Assembly: GCA_039793985.1 (NCBI GenBank)
Contig: JBAMMC010000004.1
Span: forward strand, 1 to 64,000
DNA length: 64,000 nucleotides
Direction of reading: 5' to 3'
Source of the DNA: ARK-14 sp002899805
GTDB taxonomy: Archaea > Thermoproteota > Thermoprotei_A > Sulfolobales > Fervidicoccaceae
The position numbers were made by a program, and so were the translations under genes. Positions 35,458-44,935 of this stretch are shown here, one piece after another. Below the pieces are notes generated by a model, which was not told where the DNA came from, made no database searches, and was given only the letters and a program-made list of their open reading frames with translations. Within the stretch, counting starts at the first letter, position 1; each line of letters starts with the position of its first letter.

Positions 35458-36216
35458 TTAACTAACAAATGAATAAACGAGATCTTCTAATTTTTCGAAT
35501 TCCGGTGATCTTCTGTTTCTCGGCCTTGGTAAGTCGACTTTTATTTCTTTAGCTATTTTACTAGGTCTAGGAGTAAGAATAACAATCCTATCTGCTAAGA
35601 AGATTGCTTCATCGACAGCATGAGTTACCATGACAATTCCCTTAAGGGGAGTTATTCCTGATAGCCATATATCCAAAACCTCTGCCCTGAGAGTTTCCGC
35701 AGTAAGAGGATCTAAGTTTGAAAAAGGCTCATCCATCAAGAGAATTTCCGGTTGTACGGCAAGAGCTCTTGCGAAATTAACCCTTTGTCTCATTCCTCCA
35801 CTAAGCTCATGCGGATATAAATCTTCAAATCCCGCTAATCCTACCAATGACAGGTACCTCCTTGCAGTTTCTCTTGCTTCTTCTTTCCTCATTCCTGAAT
35901 TCTTCAATGGAAGAGCTACATTTTCTAAAACTGTCATCCAAGGTAAAAGCGAGGGAAACTGAAAGACGAAACCCATTTTAGGGATCTTTCCTTCGGCATA
36001 GATGATCTCGCCTCTACTATATTTTTCTACGCCGGCAATAATTCTGAGTAAGGTGGACTTACCACAGCCTGAAGGTCCCAGAATCGCAAGGAATTCTTTT
36101 TTTATGTCTATAGTTATTTCTTCTATAACTTTTATTATACCACTTTCAGAAACATATTCTTTGGAAATTCCTCTAAGAGAAATAAGTATGTCGCTTATTG
36201 AGATCACCTCATTCAA
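35458..36216 (-). CDS. ABC transporter ATPase, nitrate/sulfonate/taurine type
   Basis: A 252-residue ABC ATPase. Walker A GPSGCGKST, Q-loop FVFQFPSLLPW, signature LSGGMRQR, Walker B ILLMDEP and the switch His in MVTHAVDEA are all present. It resembles the SsuB/TauB group but ends without the C-terminal AAA-associated domain common in archaeal members; a stand-alone copy of that domain is encoded at 37831. It overlaps the fused permease by 8 bases. Substrate is not inferable. Confidence 0.9.
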   Translation of the reverse strand: MNEVISISDILISLRGISKEYVSESGIIKVIEEITIDIKKEFLAILGPSGCGKSTLLRIIAGVEKYSRGEIIYAEGKIPKMGFVFQFPSLLPWMTVLENVALPLKNSGMRKEEARETARRYLSLVGLAGFEDLYPHELSGGMRQRVNFARALAVQPEILLMDEPFSNLDPLTAETLRAEVLDIWLSGITPLKGIVMVTHAVDEAIFLADRIVILTPRPSKIAKEIKVDLPRPRNRRSPEFEKLEDLVYSFVS

Positions 36217-37750
36217 TGATGTGATATTTCTTTCTGCTGTATGAGTAGAGCCAAGCCCAGAGAGTTCTATTCAGTAAAACAATAAATGAAGTTAGGGTAA
36301 TTATATATATAATGAGGGAAAACATGTCTCCTGACACAGTCGATTGGGATATCAAGTATCCTATACCAAAGAAGGTAATGAGCTGAGTTCCCAAGGTTGC
36401 GTATTCAGCTACTATTGAAGCGTTCCATGCACCTCCCCACGCTGAAGACATTCCAGATAAGATATAGGGAACAAGCATAGGAACATATATATTGAAGAAT
36501 TTATATCTATCTTTTATTCTATATATTTTTGCCATTTCCATCAAGTTTCGCTCTATGGGACCAACACCTGTCAATGCGATGTTGAAGAAAATGTACCAAA
36601 TTGCTCCTTGGAATATAATAAATAGAGATACGAATAGAGGTGGGAAACCTTTTTCGATGAGTAAAATGAACATTGGCCACCAAAGTGATGCTGGTATCGA
36701 AGAGAGGATTTCGCCAAAAAGGATGAATAGCTTTCTGAACATAGTCTTTCTTTCATATAAAAGATATGAACTGAAAGCTACAATAAAAAATCCAACGATG
36801 AGAACCGTTGCGATCCTCAAAAGCGAGTAGGCGATACCTTCAGTAGCTTCTAGTGCTAAATATGATATCCTACTTTTATCTACATTGAATGTGATACTCT
36901 CAACATTCTTCAATAATGTTATCACCATCAAAAAAACAGCGAGAGAAAAGATAACCGGTTTAAGAATTTTTAATAAATGTTTAGATTTATTTTTGGGGGA
37001 AAACCTATTTGCCAATATTAGCAAAGCATCACTGAAATCTCTTAGAATTTTACTCATAAGGATCCACAAATATCTAAAAGGTTTGTCTATCTTTGGTACA
37101 AACTCGTTTTCGGGAATTGTAGAGGAGGTTATGGCATAAAACGGATTCCATATAAAAATATAAGATGTGATAGATAATATCATCACAGAGAGAATTCCAA
37201 GAACTATCTGTTCAAAATTTCCCGAGTCAACGGCAAGTTGAACATATGTCCCAACTCCTTCTAATAAAAAATTCGTAGAACCCATCGTTATAATTTCAGA
37301 CGAAACAAGGAAAAACAGACCACCGGCCCAAGAAATTATAGAGTTTTTAGCTATGGCAGGAATAGCTGCTGGTATATATATTTTGGTTATCCTAGTTAAC
37401 AAATTGAATTTGTATACAGAAGCTACATCCAAGATGTAAGGAGGAATGAACTTTACATTAGCATATACACCCAGTATTAGATTCCATGCCTGGCTGGTGA
37501 AGATCAGAAAAATCGAAGAAAGCTCTAACCCAACTGTAGGAGGTAGGGTTTTCAGAAAAAGGGCGATAATTAAAGGAAAGAATCCAAGAATTGGTACAGA
37601 TTGCAAAACGTCTATCACAGGATACAATATCTTTTCTACCTTATCATTTCTTCCCATTGGTATCCCAACTAACAAAGCTACTAGTACAGACAATAGATAG
37701 GCGACAAACATTCTCAAAGCACTATGGGCAATTGCGGCAATCAGCTCCAA
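36209..37750 (-). CDS. ABC transporter permease, two fused membrane domains
   Basis: A 513-residue permease with two BPD_transp_1 units (about 1-200 and 300-505), each with six or so membrane helices and an EAA-type loop: SVPILGFFPLIIALFLKT in the first, SIPASLWWPMFILLIEKG in the second. Fusion of two permease copies is common in archaeal NitT/TauT-like systems. TTG start with GGGG 7 nt upstream. No binding protein is encoded next to it, so the substrate is unknown. Confidence 0.88.
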   Translation of the reverse strand: MELIAAIAHSALRMFVAYLLSVLVALLVGIPMGRNDKVEKILYPVIDVLQSVPILGFFPLIIALFLKTLPPTVGLELSSIFLIFTSQAWNLILGVYANVKFIPPYILDVASVYKFNLLTRITKIYIPAAIPAIAKNSIISWAGGLFFLVSSEIITMGSTNFLLEGVGTYVQLAVDSGNFEQIVLGILSVMILSITSYIFIWNPFYAITSSTIPENEFVPKIDKPFRYLWILMSKILRDFSDALLILANRFSPKNKSKHLLKILKPVIFSLAVFLMVITLLKNVESITFNVDKSRISYLALEATEGIAYSLLRIATVLIVGFFIVAFSSYLLYERKTMFRKLFILFGEILSSIPASLWWPMFILLIEKGFPPLFVSLFIIFQGAIWYIFFNIALTGVGPIERNLMEMAKIYRIKDRYKFFNIYVPMLVPYILSGMSSAWGGAWNASIVAEYATLGTQLITFFGIGYLISQSTVSGDMFSLIIYIITLTSFIVLLNRTLWAWLYSYSRKKYHIIE

Positions 37751-37830
37751 GATATTACCCCTTTCTTGACAAGAAAAACTTAATAGAGATAGTTATATCT
37801 TTTATTATAGTTAGGAGGATGAAGCTATAA

Positions 37831-38337
37831 GTGAACGAACCGAAAGAATACGTTCTTCCCGTATCACCAAAATGCATCAGCCTCGACCACGTAGTCGGTC
37901 TCGTCGAAACTATTTACAGTCTAGGTGGCAAGGCAGATGCATCTTTCATAAATGATGTAACAGATGTAGATATCGATGTCCTTACTCATGCCATAGATCT
38001 CTCCGAAATATTTGGCTTGATAAGATATAAAGATGGAGATATAGTACTGACGGATCTAGGAATAAAAGCTTCAAGAACTCATCTAAGAGAATTGAAGCAA
38101 ATCTTGAGAGAAAATGCGTTGAAGATTCACCCAGTTTCTGATATACTTGAAAAGGCCAGTCAAAGTGAAGACCATTCAGTTACCGAAGAGGAAATTTACG
38201 AAATTTTAGGTAAATATTACAGCGAAAGTGAGCTGGGAAAAGCCCTCAGATGTGTTATGCAGTGGATATATTATCTGGAACTGGGTACATGGGATTACGA
38301 GGATGGAGAGCTTCTCATTAAGAGAAATTTCGTCTAG
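37831..38337 (+). CDS. Stand-alone AAA-associated C-terminal domain protein
   Basis: A 168-residue soluble protein resembling the AAA_assoc_C domain found at the C-terminus of archaeal NitT/TauT-type ABC ATPases: LVETIYSLGGKADASFINDVT, FGLIRYKDGDIVLTDLGIKA, then a second winged-helix-like part. It is divergent from the permease gene, 80 bases away. The obvious inference is that it works with the truncated ATPase at 35458 in trans, perhaps to regulate it. GTG start after AGGAGGATGAAG-like sequence (GGAGG at 37813-37817). Confidence 0.7.
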   Translation: MNEPKEYVLPVSPKCISLDHVVGLVETIYSLGGKADASFINDVTDVDIDVLTHAIDLSEIFGLIRYKDGDIVLTDLGIKASRTHLRELKQILRENALKIHPVSDILEKASQSEDHSVTEEEIYEILGKYYSESELGKALRCVMQWIYYLELGTWDYEDGELLIKRNFV

Positions 38338-38408
38338 TTGAAAAACCCTTTTATGGATCAATTGAAGAACATATCATAATGATAGACGCTGAAATCTTAC
38401 ATGATGAG

Positions 38409-38756
38409 TTATAGATATATTACAATCTTCCTTATATTGCTCACAGTAATCTTCTTTACTCCCCTCTGCCCCGGCTTATATGTAGTTTTTAAAAGTCCCG
38501 CTTCTTCTAATTTTTTTATTTGAGCACTTGCATTAGCCTTGCTTTGTTTTATTAGCTCGGCTATTTCCCCAACATCTGATTCATGTTCCTTAATATATTT
38601 CAAGATATAGAGGCGTGTGGAGTTAGCAAGAGCTGATGCAACTCTTACTATATATTCATCTCCACTAACATATAGAGTTCCATCTTTTTCAATTATTCCT
38701 TGTTTTCCAACAATTTCCTCTTCTTCTTTAGTTTTTTTAACTTCCACATTAATCAC
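38409..38756 (-). CDS. ArsR-family winged-helix regulator
   Basis: A 115-residue regulator with the ArsR layout: VASALANSTRLYILKYIKEHESDVGEIAELI, then the recognition helix SKANASAQIKKLEEAGLLKT and a wing ending KKITVSNIRK. No Cys metal site is visible, so it is not a classical metal sensor. It is convergent with the AAA-associated domain gene and follows a 433-base AT-rich gap. Target genes are unknown; the neighbouring ABC system is a possibility. Confidence 0.8.
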   Translation of the reverse strand: MINVEVKKTKEEEEIVGKQGIIEKDGTLYVSGDEYIVRVASALANSTRLYILKYIKEHESDVGEIAELIKQSKANASAQIKKLEEAGLLKTTYKPGQRGVKKITVSNIRKIVIYL

Positions 38757-39189
38757 CTTATTCTATTAATTCTTTTATTATGTTGTTTATTAATTTTTTC
38801 TTTAGAATTATTAATATATGGTATTATTGTCTTCAGTAAGTGATTATATGTCTAACCTTTAAATATAACATAAAAATAAGACTACTTTAAGGATATAATA
38901 TAAATTATTAAACATTATAGAATTCAAATAGATTTTTAACAAATGAGAAATAACACTAAGTCAGTAATAATCTGAAAATTTTATGAGATAGCCTTAAAGT
39001 ACAATATTAAAAGCAAACACATTATCATATGATTTTGTGAAAACGAAAGCTAATGTTATTATTATATATTCTGCAATTTTAAAATCCTTAAGAAATATGA
39101 GAGAGAAGAAAAAAATCTTCCATGAAGTAAAACACTGAGTTTGCTTTAAAGGTTTAAAAAAAGTCAGTTCCAATGACAGGTGCCTATAT
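38757..39189. other. AT-rich intergenic region, no gene seen
   Basis: Very AT-rich gap between the divergent arsR-like gene and rio2. It holds many TATA-like stretches but no ORF or convincing RNA. AGGTG (39177-39181) near its right end is the ribosome binding site of rio2. The length could accommodate operators for the ArsR-type gene. Confidence 0.5.
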
Positions 39190-40128
39190 TTGAGGCTTGG
39201 CGAAGTTTACAAAATGGTTCCGAAAGAAGGCTTCAAAATCCTCTCTATAATAGATTCGTACCTTTACAGATATGAATACGTTCCTCAAGGAGTGCTCTCT
39301 TCAAAAATGAAATTGCCACCTGGAAAAATGGAAGATTTATTGGAAAAACTCATTTCTCTCTCTCTAATAAAAAGAAAAATTGGTAGAGAAGTAGGATATA
39401 GGTTGACTTACTTTGGATTGAGCTTGCTTTCTCTCAAAGCTCTCGCAGATAGAGGAGTAGTCGAGGCTATAGGTGAAAAGATAGGTGTCGGAAAAGAGAG
39501 CGAAATTTACGAAGCCCTCTCTCCAACAGGAACCAGACTTTCTCTAAAATTTCATATGGTTGGAAAGGAAAGCTTTAAAAAATTGGTTAAAGTGAGAGCG
39601 CATGCATATAAACGCACTATAGCGAACTGGCTAATTGAATCGAAAAATAATGCTGCTAGAGAGTATAAAGCTTTGTTAGTCTTGTCTCAATATACAGATA
39701 ACGTTCCTAATCCTCTAGGGTATAATAGAAATGCTGTGGTAACTGAATTTATTGAAGGAATAGAGTTATATAAAATATCTACACTTTCAGATTCAATAGC
39801 GACTATGGAAAAGATTATTGAGACAGTAGCAATAGCCTACAAATGCGCTGGGATAGTTCACGGAGATCTCAGCGAATACAATGTACTTATAAGGATGCCA
39901 GACGAAGAGCCTATTCTCATAGACTGGCCACAATATGTAACCAGAGATAACCAAAAATCTTCTGATCTTTTAAAGAGAGATATCTGCTATATCTCAAGAT
40001 ATTTCAATAAAAGATTCAAAAATGAATCAAACTGCGAAGAGCTATATAAAAGAATAATAACTGATAGTTATAATATAATATGTGAAGATCTCCCCAAAAA
40101 GGGAAATGGAAGACATGTCACCTTTTGA
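39190..40128 (+). CDS. rio2: RIO2 serine kinase
   Basis: Atypical kinase for small ribosomal subunit maturation. The 312-residue protein has the RIO2-specific N-terminal winged helix (about 1-85) and a kinase domain: GVGKESEIYEAL nucleotide loop, catalytic HGDLSEYNVLI and metal-binding IDWPQYV. The TTG start has AGGTG about 8 nt upstream. Its end overlaps the DUF460 gene by about 23 bases, suggesting coupling. Confidence 0.95.
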   Translation: MRLGEVYKMVPKEGFKILSIIDSYLYRYEYVPQGVLSSKMKLPPGKMEDLLEKLISLSLIKRKIGREVGYRLTYFGLSLLSLKALADRGVVEAIGEKIGVGKESEIYEALSPTGTRLSLKFHMVGKESFKKLVKVRAHAYKRTIANWLIESKNNAAREYKALLVLSQYTDNVPNPLGYNRNAVVTEFIEGIELYKISTLSDSIATMEKIIETVAIAYKCAGIVHGDLSEYNVLIRMPDEEPILIDWPQYVTRDNQKSSDLLKRDICYISRYFNKRFKNESNCEELYKRIITDSYNIICEDLPKKGNGRHVTF

Positions 40129-42139
40129 CCAGGAAAGCCAACAACACTCTAATTCAGATAACAGGTGCTATTTAGGTCTTGATTTATACAAGTATGAAAG
40201 CGGACGCAAGACCTATTCTCTAGTTCTTTTGTGTAGTGGGAAGGTGAACGCTAAATATGATGATGTAGGTCTAGAAAAAGTAGTCAGGCTATGCTGGGAG
40301 TGGAATGTCAGCGCGATCGCAATTGATAATATCACAGAGTTGGCTGAAAATAGATTGGAGTTGGGAAGATTTGTCTCTCTCCTTCCTGAAAAGACCGGAG
40401 TATACCAGATAAATCTAACGGGTGAGAGGGAGAGGGATTTCAGAGAGATGCTTCGTAGCCTGGGAATCTATACAGGTCAACTTACTCCATCAAAAACTGC
40501 TTACTATTTAGCTCTTCTCGCTTCTCTTGGTTATGGTCAAGAGATTCTTAAGAAAGAGGCGAGAACTAAGATAATAGTTAGAAAAAATAGAATACTCAGT
40601 GCAGGAGGAATGAGTAGTAATAGATATAAAAGAAAAGTGAGAACCGCTGTTCTTCAAATAGTAAATGACATAAAGGAATCTCTTGATGCTAATGGGTTTG
40701 ACTACGAATTATTCTATCGTAAATCAGGAGGAGGGCTCGATGGAGCAACTTTTACAGTTTCTGCTTCCAGAGAATCTCTAGAGCGAGTAATTAAACCAAG
40801 GAAGGGAACTAGTGTTAGTATTGAGATTAGGCCAGAATATAAGGTTAAGCTATTGTTTGAACAAAGGGGCAAAGAAAGTAGACCTTTGATCGTTGGAATT
40901 GACCCTGGTATGACCTACGGAATAGCGGTTCTGGATATAGATGGAAAAGCTATATATGTTGGATCATTGCCGATGAAAGGAAGAAGTGATATAGTTGAAA
41001 TCATAGAGAGGCTGGGAAAACCAATCGTTGTAGCCACAGATGTTTTTCCGGTACCTTCAAACGTCAAAAAGATAGCATCTCAATTTGGAGCAGATGTCTA
41101 TACTCCGGAAAAAACTCTGTCTGTGGAAGAAAAGAGAATGATAGCTGAAGAAGCAAGAAACAGAGGTGAAATAGATAGCTACGATACACATGTGAGGGAC
41201 GCTTATGCAGCAGCATATATGGCTTATAGGGCTTTTTCTAGAAAACTATCTGAAGTTAACTCATATCTGGAGAAAACTGGACTCAATTTACCATCTGAAA
41301 AAATAAAGAAAAGGATAATAGAAGGTATGTCAGTAACTGAGGCCATAGAGGAAGAGTTAAGAGAGTATCTTGAATCCGTGAATAAAAACATAAGGTTAGT
41401 AGTGCCGAAAGAAGATAAAAAAGCAGAAGAAAAGGGCAAGAACTACACTGAAGCTTTTGAAATGATTAGGAAAGAAAACATGATTCTATTGAACAAAATT
41501 GAGGAAATGGAAAAGGAGCTTGCTAGTAAAGAAAGGGAACTTGAACTTTATAAGAAAGGGGTTCTTCAGTTAGATAGAGAAAACTACTTTGCAAGAGAAA
41601 TCCACAGGTTGAAGGAAGCTTTAGCAGAATATGAAAAAACACTCAAGGAAAAGGAAAAAGAACTGGAGCAACTTCAGGCCGAATATAAGAATTTCTATAA
41701 TTATTTGTTAAAAGTATCAAAGGGAGAAATGTTTATTGTATCATCAATACCAAGTTTGACGAAAAGAAATATAGGAGAAATTTCAGGTATCAAAGGAAAA
41801 ATGATATTCGTGGAGAATCCAGATGCTTATCAGAATGATGCAGTGAGCGAGCTTATTAGGCTGGATCCAGCCGCTGTGCTCTTAGAGGGTCCAATATCTG
41901 GTAAAGGTCTTGTCTCTCTCCTTGAAAATAATGGTATCCCAGTCTTAAGCTTAGAGAATTTTGAGCATCAAAAACTGAACGGTTTACTGTTTGTGAGTAA
42001 AGATATTGAAGAAGAGATTACGAAGAGAAAAATGGAACTTCAAAAGTCCATCGATGATAAGGAAAAAAGAAAACTTCTGTTCATGATAGAAAAATATAAA
42101 GAAGAAAGAGCAAAGGGTCTCAAAAAAATTTCTCACTAA
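40106..42139 (+). CDS. DUF460 RNase H-fold protein (RuvC/YqgF-like) with coiled coil
   Basis: A 677-residue COG2433-type protein. An N-terminal region (about 20-215) is followed by an RNase H-like domain at about 258-370, starting PLIVGIDPGMTYGIAVLD with later acids in VVATDVFP and DSYDTHVRDAYAAA. A long coiled coil (about 410-535) and a C-terminal alpha/beta domain come last. Function is unproven; a nuclease or RNA-associated role is inferred from the fold. The ATG at 40106 is preferred over GTG 40082. It converges on the S-adenosylmethionine synthetase gene. Confidence 0.8.
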   Translation: MEDMSPFDQESQQHSNSDNRCYLGLDLYKYESGRKTYSLVLLCSGKVNAKYDDVGLEKVVRLCWEWNVSAIAIDNITELAENRLELGRFVSLLPEKTGVYQINLTGERERDFREMLRSLGIYTGQLTPSKTAYYLALLASLGYGQEILKKEARTKIIVRKNRILSAGGMSSNRYKRKVRTAVLQIVNDIKESLDANGFDYELFYRKSGGGLDGATFTVSASRESLERVIKPRKGTSVSIEIRPEYKVKLLFEQRGKESRPLIVGIDPGMTYGIAVLDIDGKAIYVGSLPMKGRSDIVEIIERLGKPIVVATDVFPVPSNVKKIASQFGADVYTPEKTLSVEEKRMIAEEARNRGEIDSYDTHVRDAYAAAYMAYRAFSRKLSEVNSYLEKTGLNLPSEKIKKRIIEGMSVTEAIEEELREYLESVNKNIRLVVPKEDKKAEEKGKNYTEAFEMIRKENMILLNKIEEMEKELASKERELELYKKGVLQLDRENYFAREIHRLKEALAEYEKTLKEKEKELEQLQAEYKNFYNYLLKVSKGEMFIVSSIPSLTKRNIGEISGIKGKMIFVENPDAYQNDAVSELIRLDPAAVLLEGPISGKGLVSLLENNGIPVLSLENFEHQKLNGLLFVSKDIEEEITKRKMELQKSIDDKEKRKLLFMIEKYKEERAKGLKKISH

Positions 42140-43350
42140 AAGAGAGTTATCTTTCTACTTAATATGAGCTCAGTATACTTTTTTATGTTAGTTAATTCTT
42201 CAGTTACAATTGATTTTGCTGTTTCTTTCATCTCGCTAGTTATCTGACCTTTTACAGGAGTCAATTTGACTGATGCTGCCAAAGGCTCATCTATAGGTCT
42301 CCCTATCTGAGAAAGAATTTGGATGCTTATGTGAATATCTGCGTCCAGCTCTTCATAGATCCTCCTACTAGCAACGAATGCGAGAACATTGTAGATTTTT
42401 CCCACGTGGTTTACAGGATTTTTCCCAGCTGTAGCTTCCAGACTCATAGGTCTCATTGGAGTAATCAGACCGTTTGCTCTATTTCCCCTTCCTGTTGCTC
42501 CATCGTCTCCATGTTCAGCGCTAGTCCCAGTTACCGTTAGGTAAAACTTACCCTTCTCTGGCAGATCGCCTGTATTGAAGTGTACTTTAACATTGTAGTT
42601 CGGAGCTATTTCTGAGGAAAGAGCTTCGACTTCCTCTTTGACTTTTTTCTTAACTTCTAGATATTCTTCTGGCGAGTGTACAAGACTACTAATAATTGCT
42701 CCTGCTATCGTGAGGTCTATTTCCTTGTTTTTTCTTAGTCCCATTACTTTTATATCTTCTCCAAGTTCCGGAACTTTCCTTTTGAATTCCTTACTATTAA
42801 GGTATCTTTCGGTATTGAGGACGAGATTTTCCAACGTCGTCAGCGGATAAAAACCTACCCCGAAACTTGTGTCATTTGCGAGTATTTTCTCTTCATAATC
42901 GAATATTCCTCTCAAATCTTCAGAGCCCTTTCCTATTTTATAGTCAACAATAACATGTTCTTCTGGATTGAGGTATCTGAGATTTTTGGATATCCAGTTT
43001 TTAACAGCCTTCACTACAATAGTTCCCACAGGAACCTCTTCTATTGAACCTCCGATATTTACAGAAGTCGTTGCTCTTCCGGAAACAATTATATATATGG
43101 GCTGGTTTACCTTTCCTCCCCCAAAACGCGGCGATGATTGTCCCCCCACCAAAAGAACTTTGTCTAAGTTGTGATGAAGAACTCTTCCATAATTCTTTTT
43201 ATAATATTCAGAGAGAGCCAAGCTTGCCTCCTCAGAAGCTGAATCAGCTATGTAATCCGGGTGACCAATCCCCTTTCTCTCTACCAGCTCTATCTCCATT
43301 GTTTCTGGAATCTGCCAATTTACTTCCTCTATAAACACATTCTTTGTCAT
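42136..43350 (-). CDS. mat: S-adenosylmethionine synthetase, archaeal type
   Basis: Makes the methyl donor S-adenosylmethionine from ATP and methionine. The 404-residue protein matches the archaeal-specific MAT: ERKGIGHPDYIADS at the N-terminus, LVGGQSSPRFGGG, VTGTSAEHGDDGATGRGNR and GKNPVNHVGKIYN. Length is normal. It ends against DUF460 with a 4-base convergent overlap. Several methyltransferases and a radical SAM enzyme in the window depend on its product. Confidence 0.97.
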   Translation of the reverse strand: MTKNVFIEEVNWQIPETMEIELVERKGIGHPDYIADSASEEASLALSEYYKKNYGRVLHHNLDKVLLVGGQSSPRFGGGKVNQPIYIIVSGRATTSVNIGGSIEEVPVGTIVVKAVKNWISKNLRYLNPEEHVIVDYKIGKGSEDLRGIFDYEEKILANDTSFGVGFYPLTTLENLVLNTERYLNSKEFKRKVPELGEDIKVMGLRKNKEIDLTIAGAIISSLVHSPEEYLEVKKKVKEEVEALSSEIAPNYNVKVHFNTGDLPEKGKFYLTVTGTSAEHGDDGATGRGNRANGLITPMRPMSLEATAGKNPVNHVGKIYNVLAFVASRRIYEELDADIHISIQILSQIGRPIDEPLAASVKLTPVKGQITSEMKETAKSIVTEELTNIKKYTELILSRKITLF

Positions 43351-43509
43351 GATTATTCACCTATTTAATCTTGAAACCTTAAGAACGCATAGAAAAGATA
43401 ACAATTTAAATATTTTTCCCGTGAGATAAGAGCTGCCAATGAAAGATCAAATAAGTTCTCAACGATAGTTACTCTATTAAAGTGAGTCATTTTTACAGTT
43501 TTGGCAAAA

Positions 43510-43758
43510 TCAATATTTTTTATAATCTAAGCTTATGAAAAGGATATGACTACCTCTTATCAATATTGTACCATACTTGGCCTTGGGCTCTTCGGTTCTT
43601 TCTTTGACTTCAGTGCAGTTTTTCAGAATCACATTCATAGTAGCATCGCTGAAATCAAGCTCACCTATGTATTCTCCTCCATCTTTTAGCTTTACTAATA
43701 CGTTGTTACCTTTAGCTTCTTGTAAGTATTTCAAAGGTAATTGTAGCTTTGAGGACAT
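43510..43758 (-). CDS. Sm-like archaeal protein (Lsm)
   Basis: RNA-binding Sm-fold ring protein. The 82-residue form from ATG 43758 has Sm1 (NNVLVKLKDGGEYIGELDFSD...MNVILKN) and Sm2 (ILIRGSHILFISL). The ORF is open to 43797, but GGTG lies 9 nt before the 43758 start and the Sm domain begins soon after. In archaea lsm is often followed by the L37e gene; here it is not. A structured GC-rich element lies divergently 60 bases away. Confidence 0.92.
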   Translation of the reverse strand: MSSKLQLPLKYLQEAKGNNVLVKLKDGGEYIGELDFSDATMNVILKNCTEVKERTEEPKAKYGTILIRGSHILFISLDYKKY

Positions 43759-43828
43759 CAGTTTAAGCACCTTCTGTTGCGAATGGTTTAATGTCAATTT
43801 ACAATATTAAGTTTTTCCTTCTTCTGAG

Positions 43829-43838
43829 TTTATAAACA
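43829..43838 (+). promoter_or_regulatory. TATA box before the structured element
   Basis: TTTATAAACA, centred about 25 bases before 43858. It predicts a transcript beginning in the GGGTAGGGG at 43855-43863, that is at or just inside the structured element. Confidence 0.45.
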
Positions 43839-43854
43839 CCATTCCAATTAATAT

Positions 43855-44012
43855 GGGTAGGGGTAATTGGCTTGGTTCTCAGCCAAGGGCTAAACCCTAC
43901 AGGTGTGAGGAATGTAGCTCTAAACTAATGAACCACCTTACTGAGAGCCCTCGCCCCTTAGGCGGGGATAAGGTCAGGTTCCCTAAGTCCTGAGAACATG
44001 GATATAAGCCAA
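43855..44012 (+). ncRNA. GC-rich structured element: unassigned ncRNA or IS200/IS605 (omegaRNA-like) remnant
   Basis: A GC-rich block in AT-rich surroundings with nested complementarity. GTAGGG (43857-43862) pairs with CCCTAC around 43896-43901; CTTGG/CCAAG forms an inner stem (43871-43887). ACCTTA (43935-43940) pairs with TAAGGT (43969-43974) around CGCC/GGCG. GTTCTCAG (43875-43882) is complementary to CTGAGAGCC (43941-43949, one wobble) and to CTGAGAAC (43990-43997), and TTGGCTT (43867-43873) to AAGCCAA (44006-44012). The CCTCGCCCC...GGCGGGGA...GGTCAG run recalls 3' ends of tnpB elements. An ORF from ATG 43853 to 43993 (46 codons with one CxxC) also covers it, so a small protein is not excluded. 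Confidence 0.5.
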
Positions 44013-44032
44013 GTTCATAAGAGGGGTTTGCT

Positions 44033-44935
44033 TCAAACAATGTGATCTTCTCTCTTTTTATCATTGTATAATTTCATTCTCATCGATTCAAGAGGTCTCC
44101 TTTCAACTCCAAGATATGAAGCGACATCATATACAACTACTTCATGCTGCTTTCCAATTTCATGCAGATCTTTTAATCTATATTCATAGCCAACTTCTCG
44201 TGCAAAATGATGATCCACTATTAATTCATTGAAGCACTTTGATCTAATCATGTTTTCTAAATTCCTCATTCCGACAATGATTGAATGAGATTCGGAAGAA
44301 GTGGAACCTAAATAGATAGGAGGGCCGCTGATATATAAAAGAGAGGGACTTTTCTCGCATATTCTTCTCATAGCTTCAATATCAATTGGACCCTGTGAAT
44401 CTGAAGCAAAATAATACGTATTTCCATCATCATCTATAAAAACCGTCGCGACCTTCCCCAACGGTGATCCACGTTCACCATGCCAAAAAAGACCATCGAT
44501 ATAAACTCTCAATGAACCAAATTTCAACTCAATACCATTGGTAATGATAGGCTCAATCTCTCTCTTTTTAAGTTCTTTCAAAAATAGACTTCCTCTTATA
44601 CTTTGACTATAATTTATATCAACCTGAGGATGCTTCATTATGACCTTCTTCCCTTTCAAAGAATCAATTAGATCTTCTCTAAGAGGATAGTGGTCTCTAT
44701 GAAAATGAGTGATTATTATTATATCGGAATCTTCAAGCTCTTTTTCAATGAGTTTCATTCTCGAATTTAGTTCTTCTATCTCAATGGGATGTGGAGGAAG
44801 ACCATATCTTCTCGGCGCGAGAGCAGCTCCAGGGTCTATAGCAATTTTTATCCCCTCTTCTGTTTCAATAAAATTCGCCATTGATCTTACGCCCAAACTA
44901 TCTGAAGCAGGAAAGGTCATCTTCCTTTTGAACAT
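44033..44935 (-). CDS. Metallo-beta-lactamase-fold hydrolase (UPF0282/COG2248)
   Basis: A 300-residue predicted metal hydrolase. SLGVRSMANFIET and AIDPGAALAPRRYGLPPHP are typical of this archaeal group, and the metal motif HFHRDHYP follows near residue 85. Later ligands appear in WHGERGSPLG, ASDSQGP and VDHHFARE. Start: ATG 44935 after GGTGGAAGGT; an in-frame ATG at 44956 is possible. Substrate unknown, perhaps nucleic acid. Confidence 0.82.
   Translation of the reverse strand: MFKRKMTFPASDSLGVRSMANFIETEEGIKIAIDPGAALAPRRYGLPPHPIEIEELNSRMKLIEKELEDSDIIIITHFHRDHYPLREDLIDSLKGKKVIMKHPQVDINYSQSIRGSLFLKELKKREIEPIITNGIELKFGSLRVYIDGLFWHGERGSPLGKVATVFIDDDGNTYYFASDSQGPIDIEAMRRICEKSPSLLYISGPPIYLGSTSSESHSIIVGMRNLENMIRSKCFNELIVDHHFAREVGYEYRLKDLHEIGKQHEVVVYDVASYLGVERRPLESMRMKLYNDKKREDHIV

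Noticed and set aside
43855..44012. SRP RNA or RNase P RNA
   Set aside because: GGTCAGG is present but the SRP helix 8 partner (GGAA, GCAGCC) and RNase P core sequences are missing.
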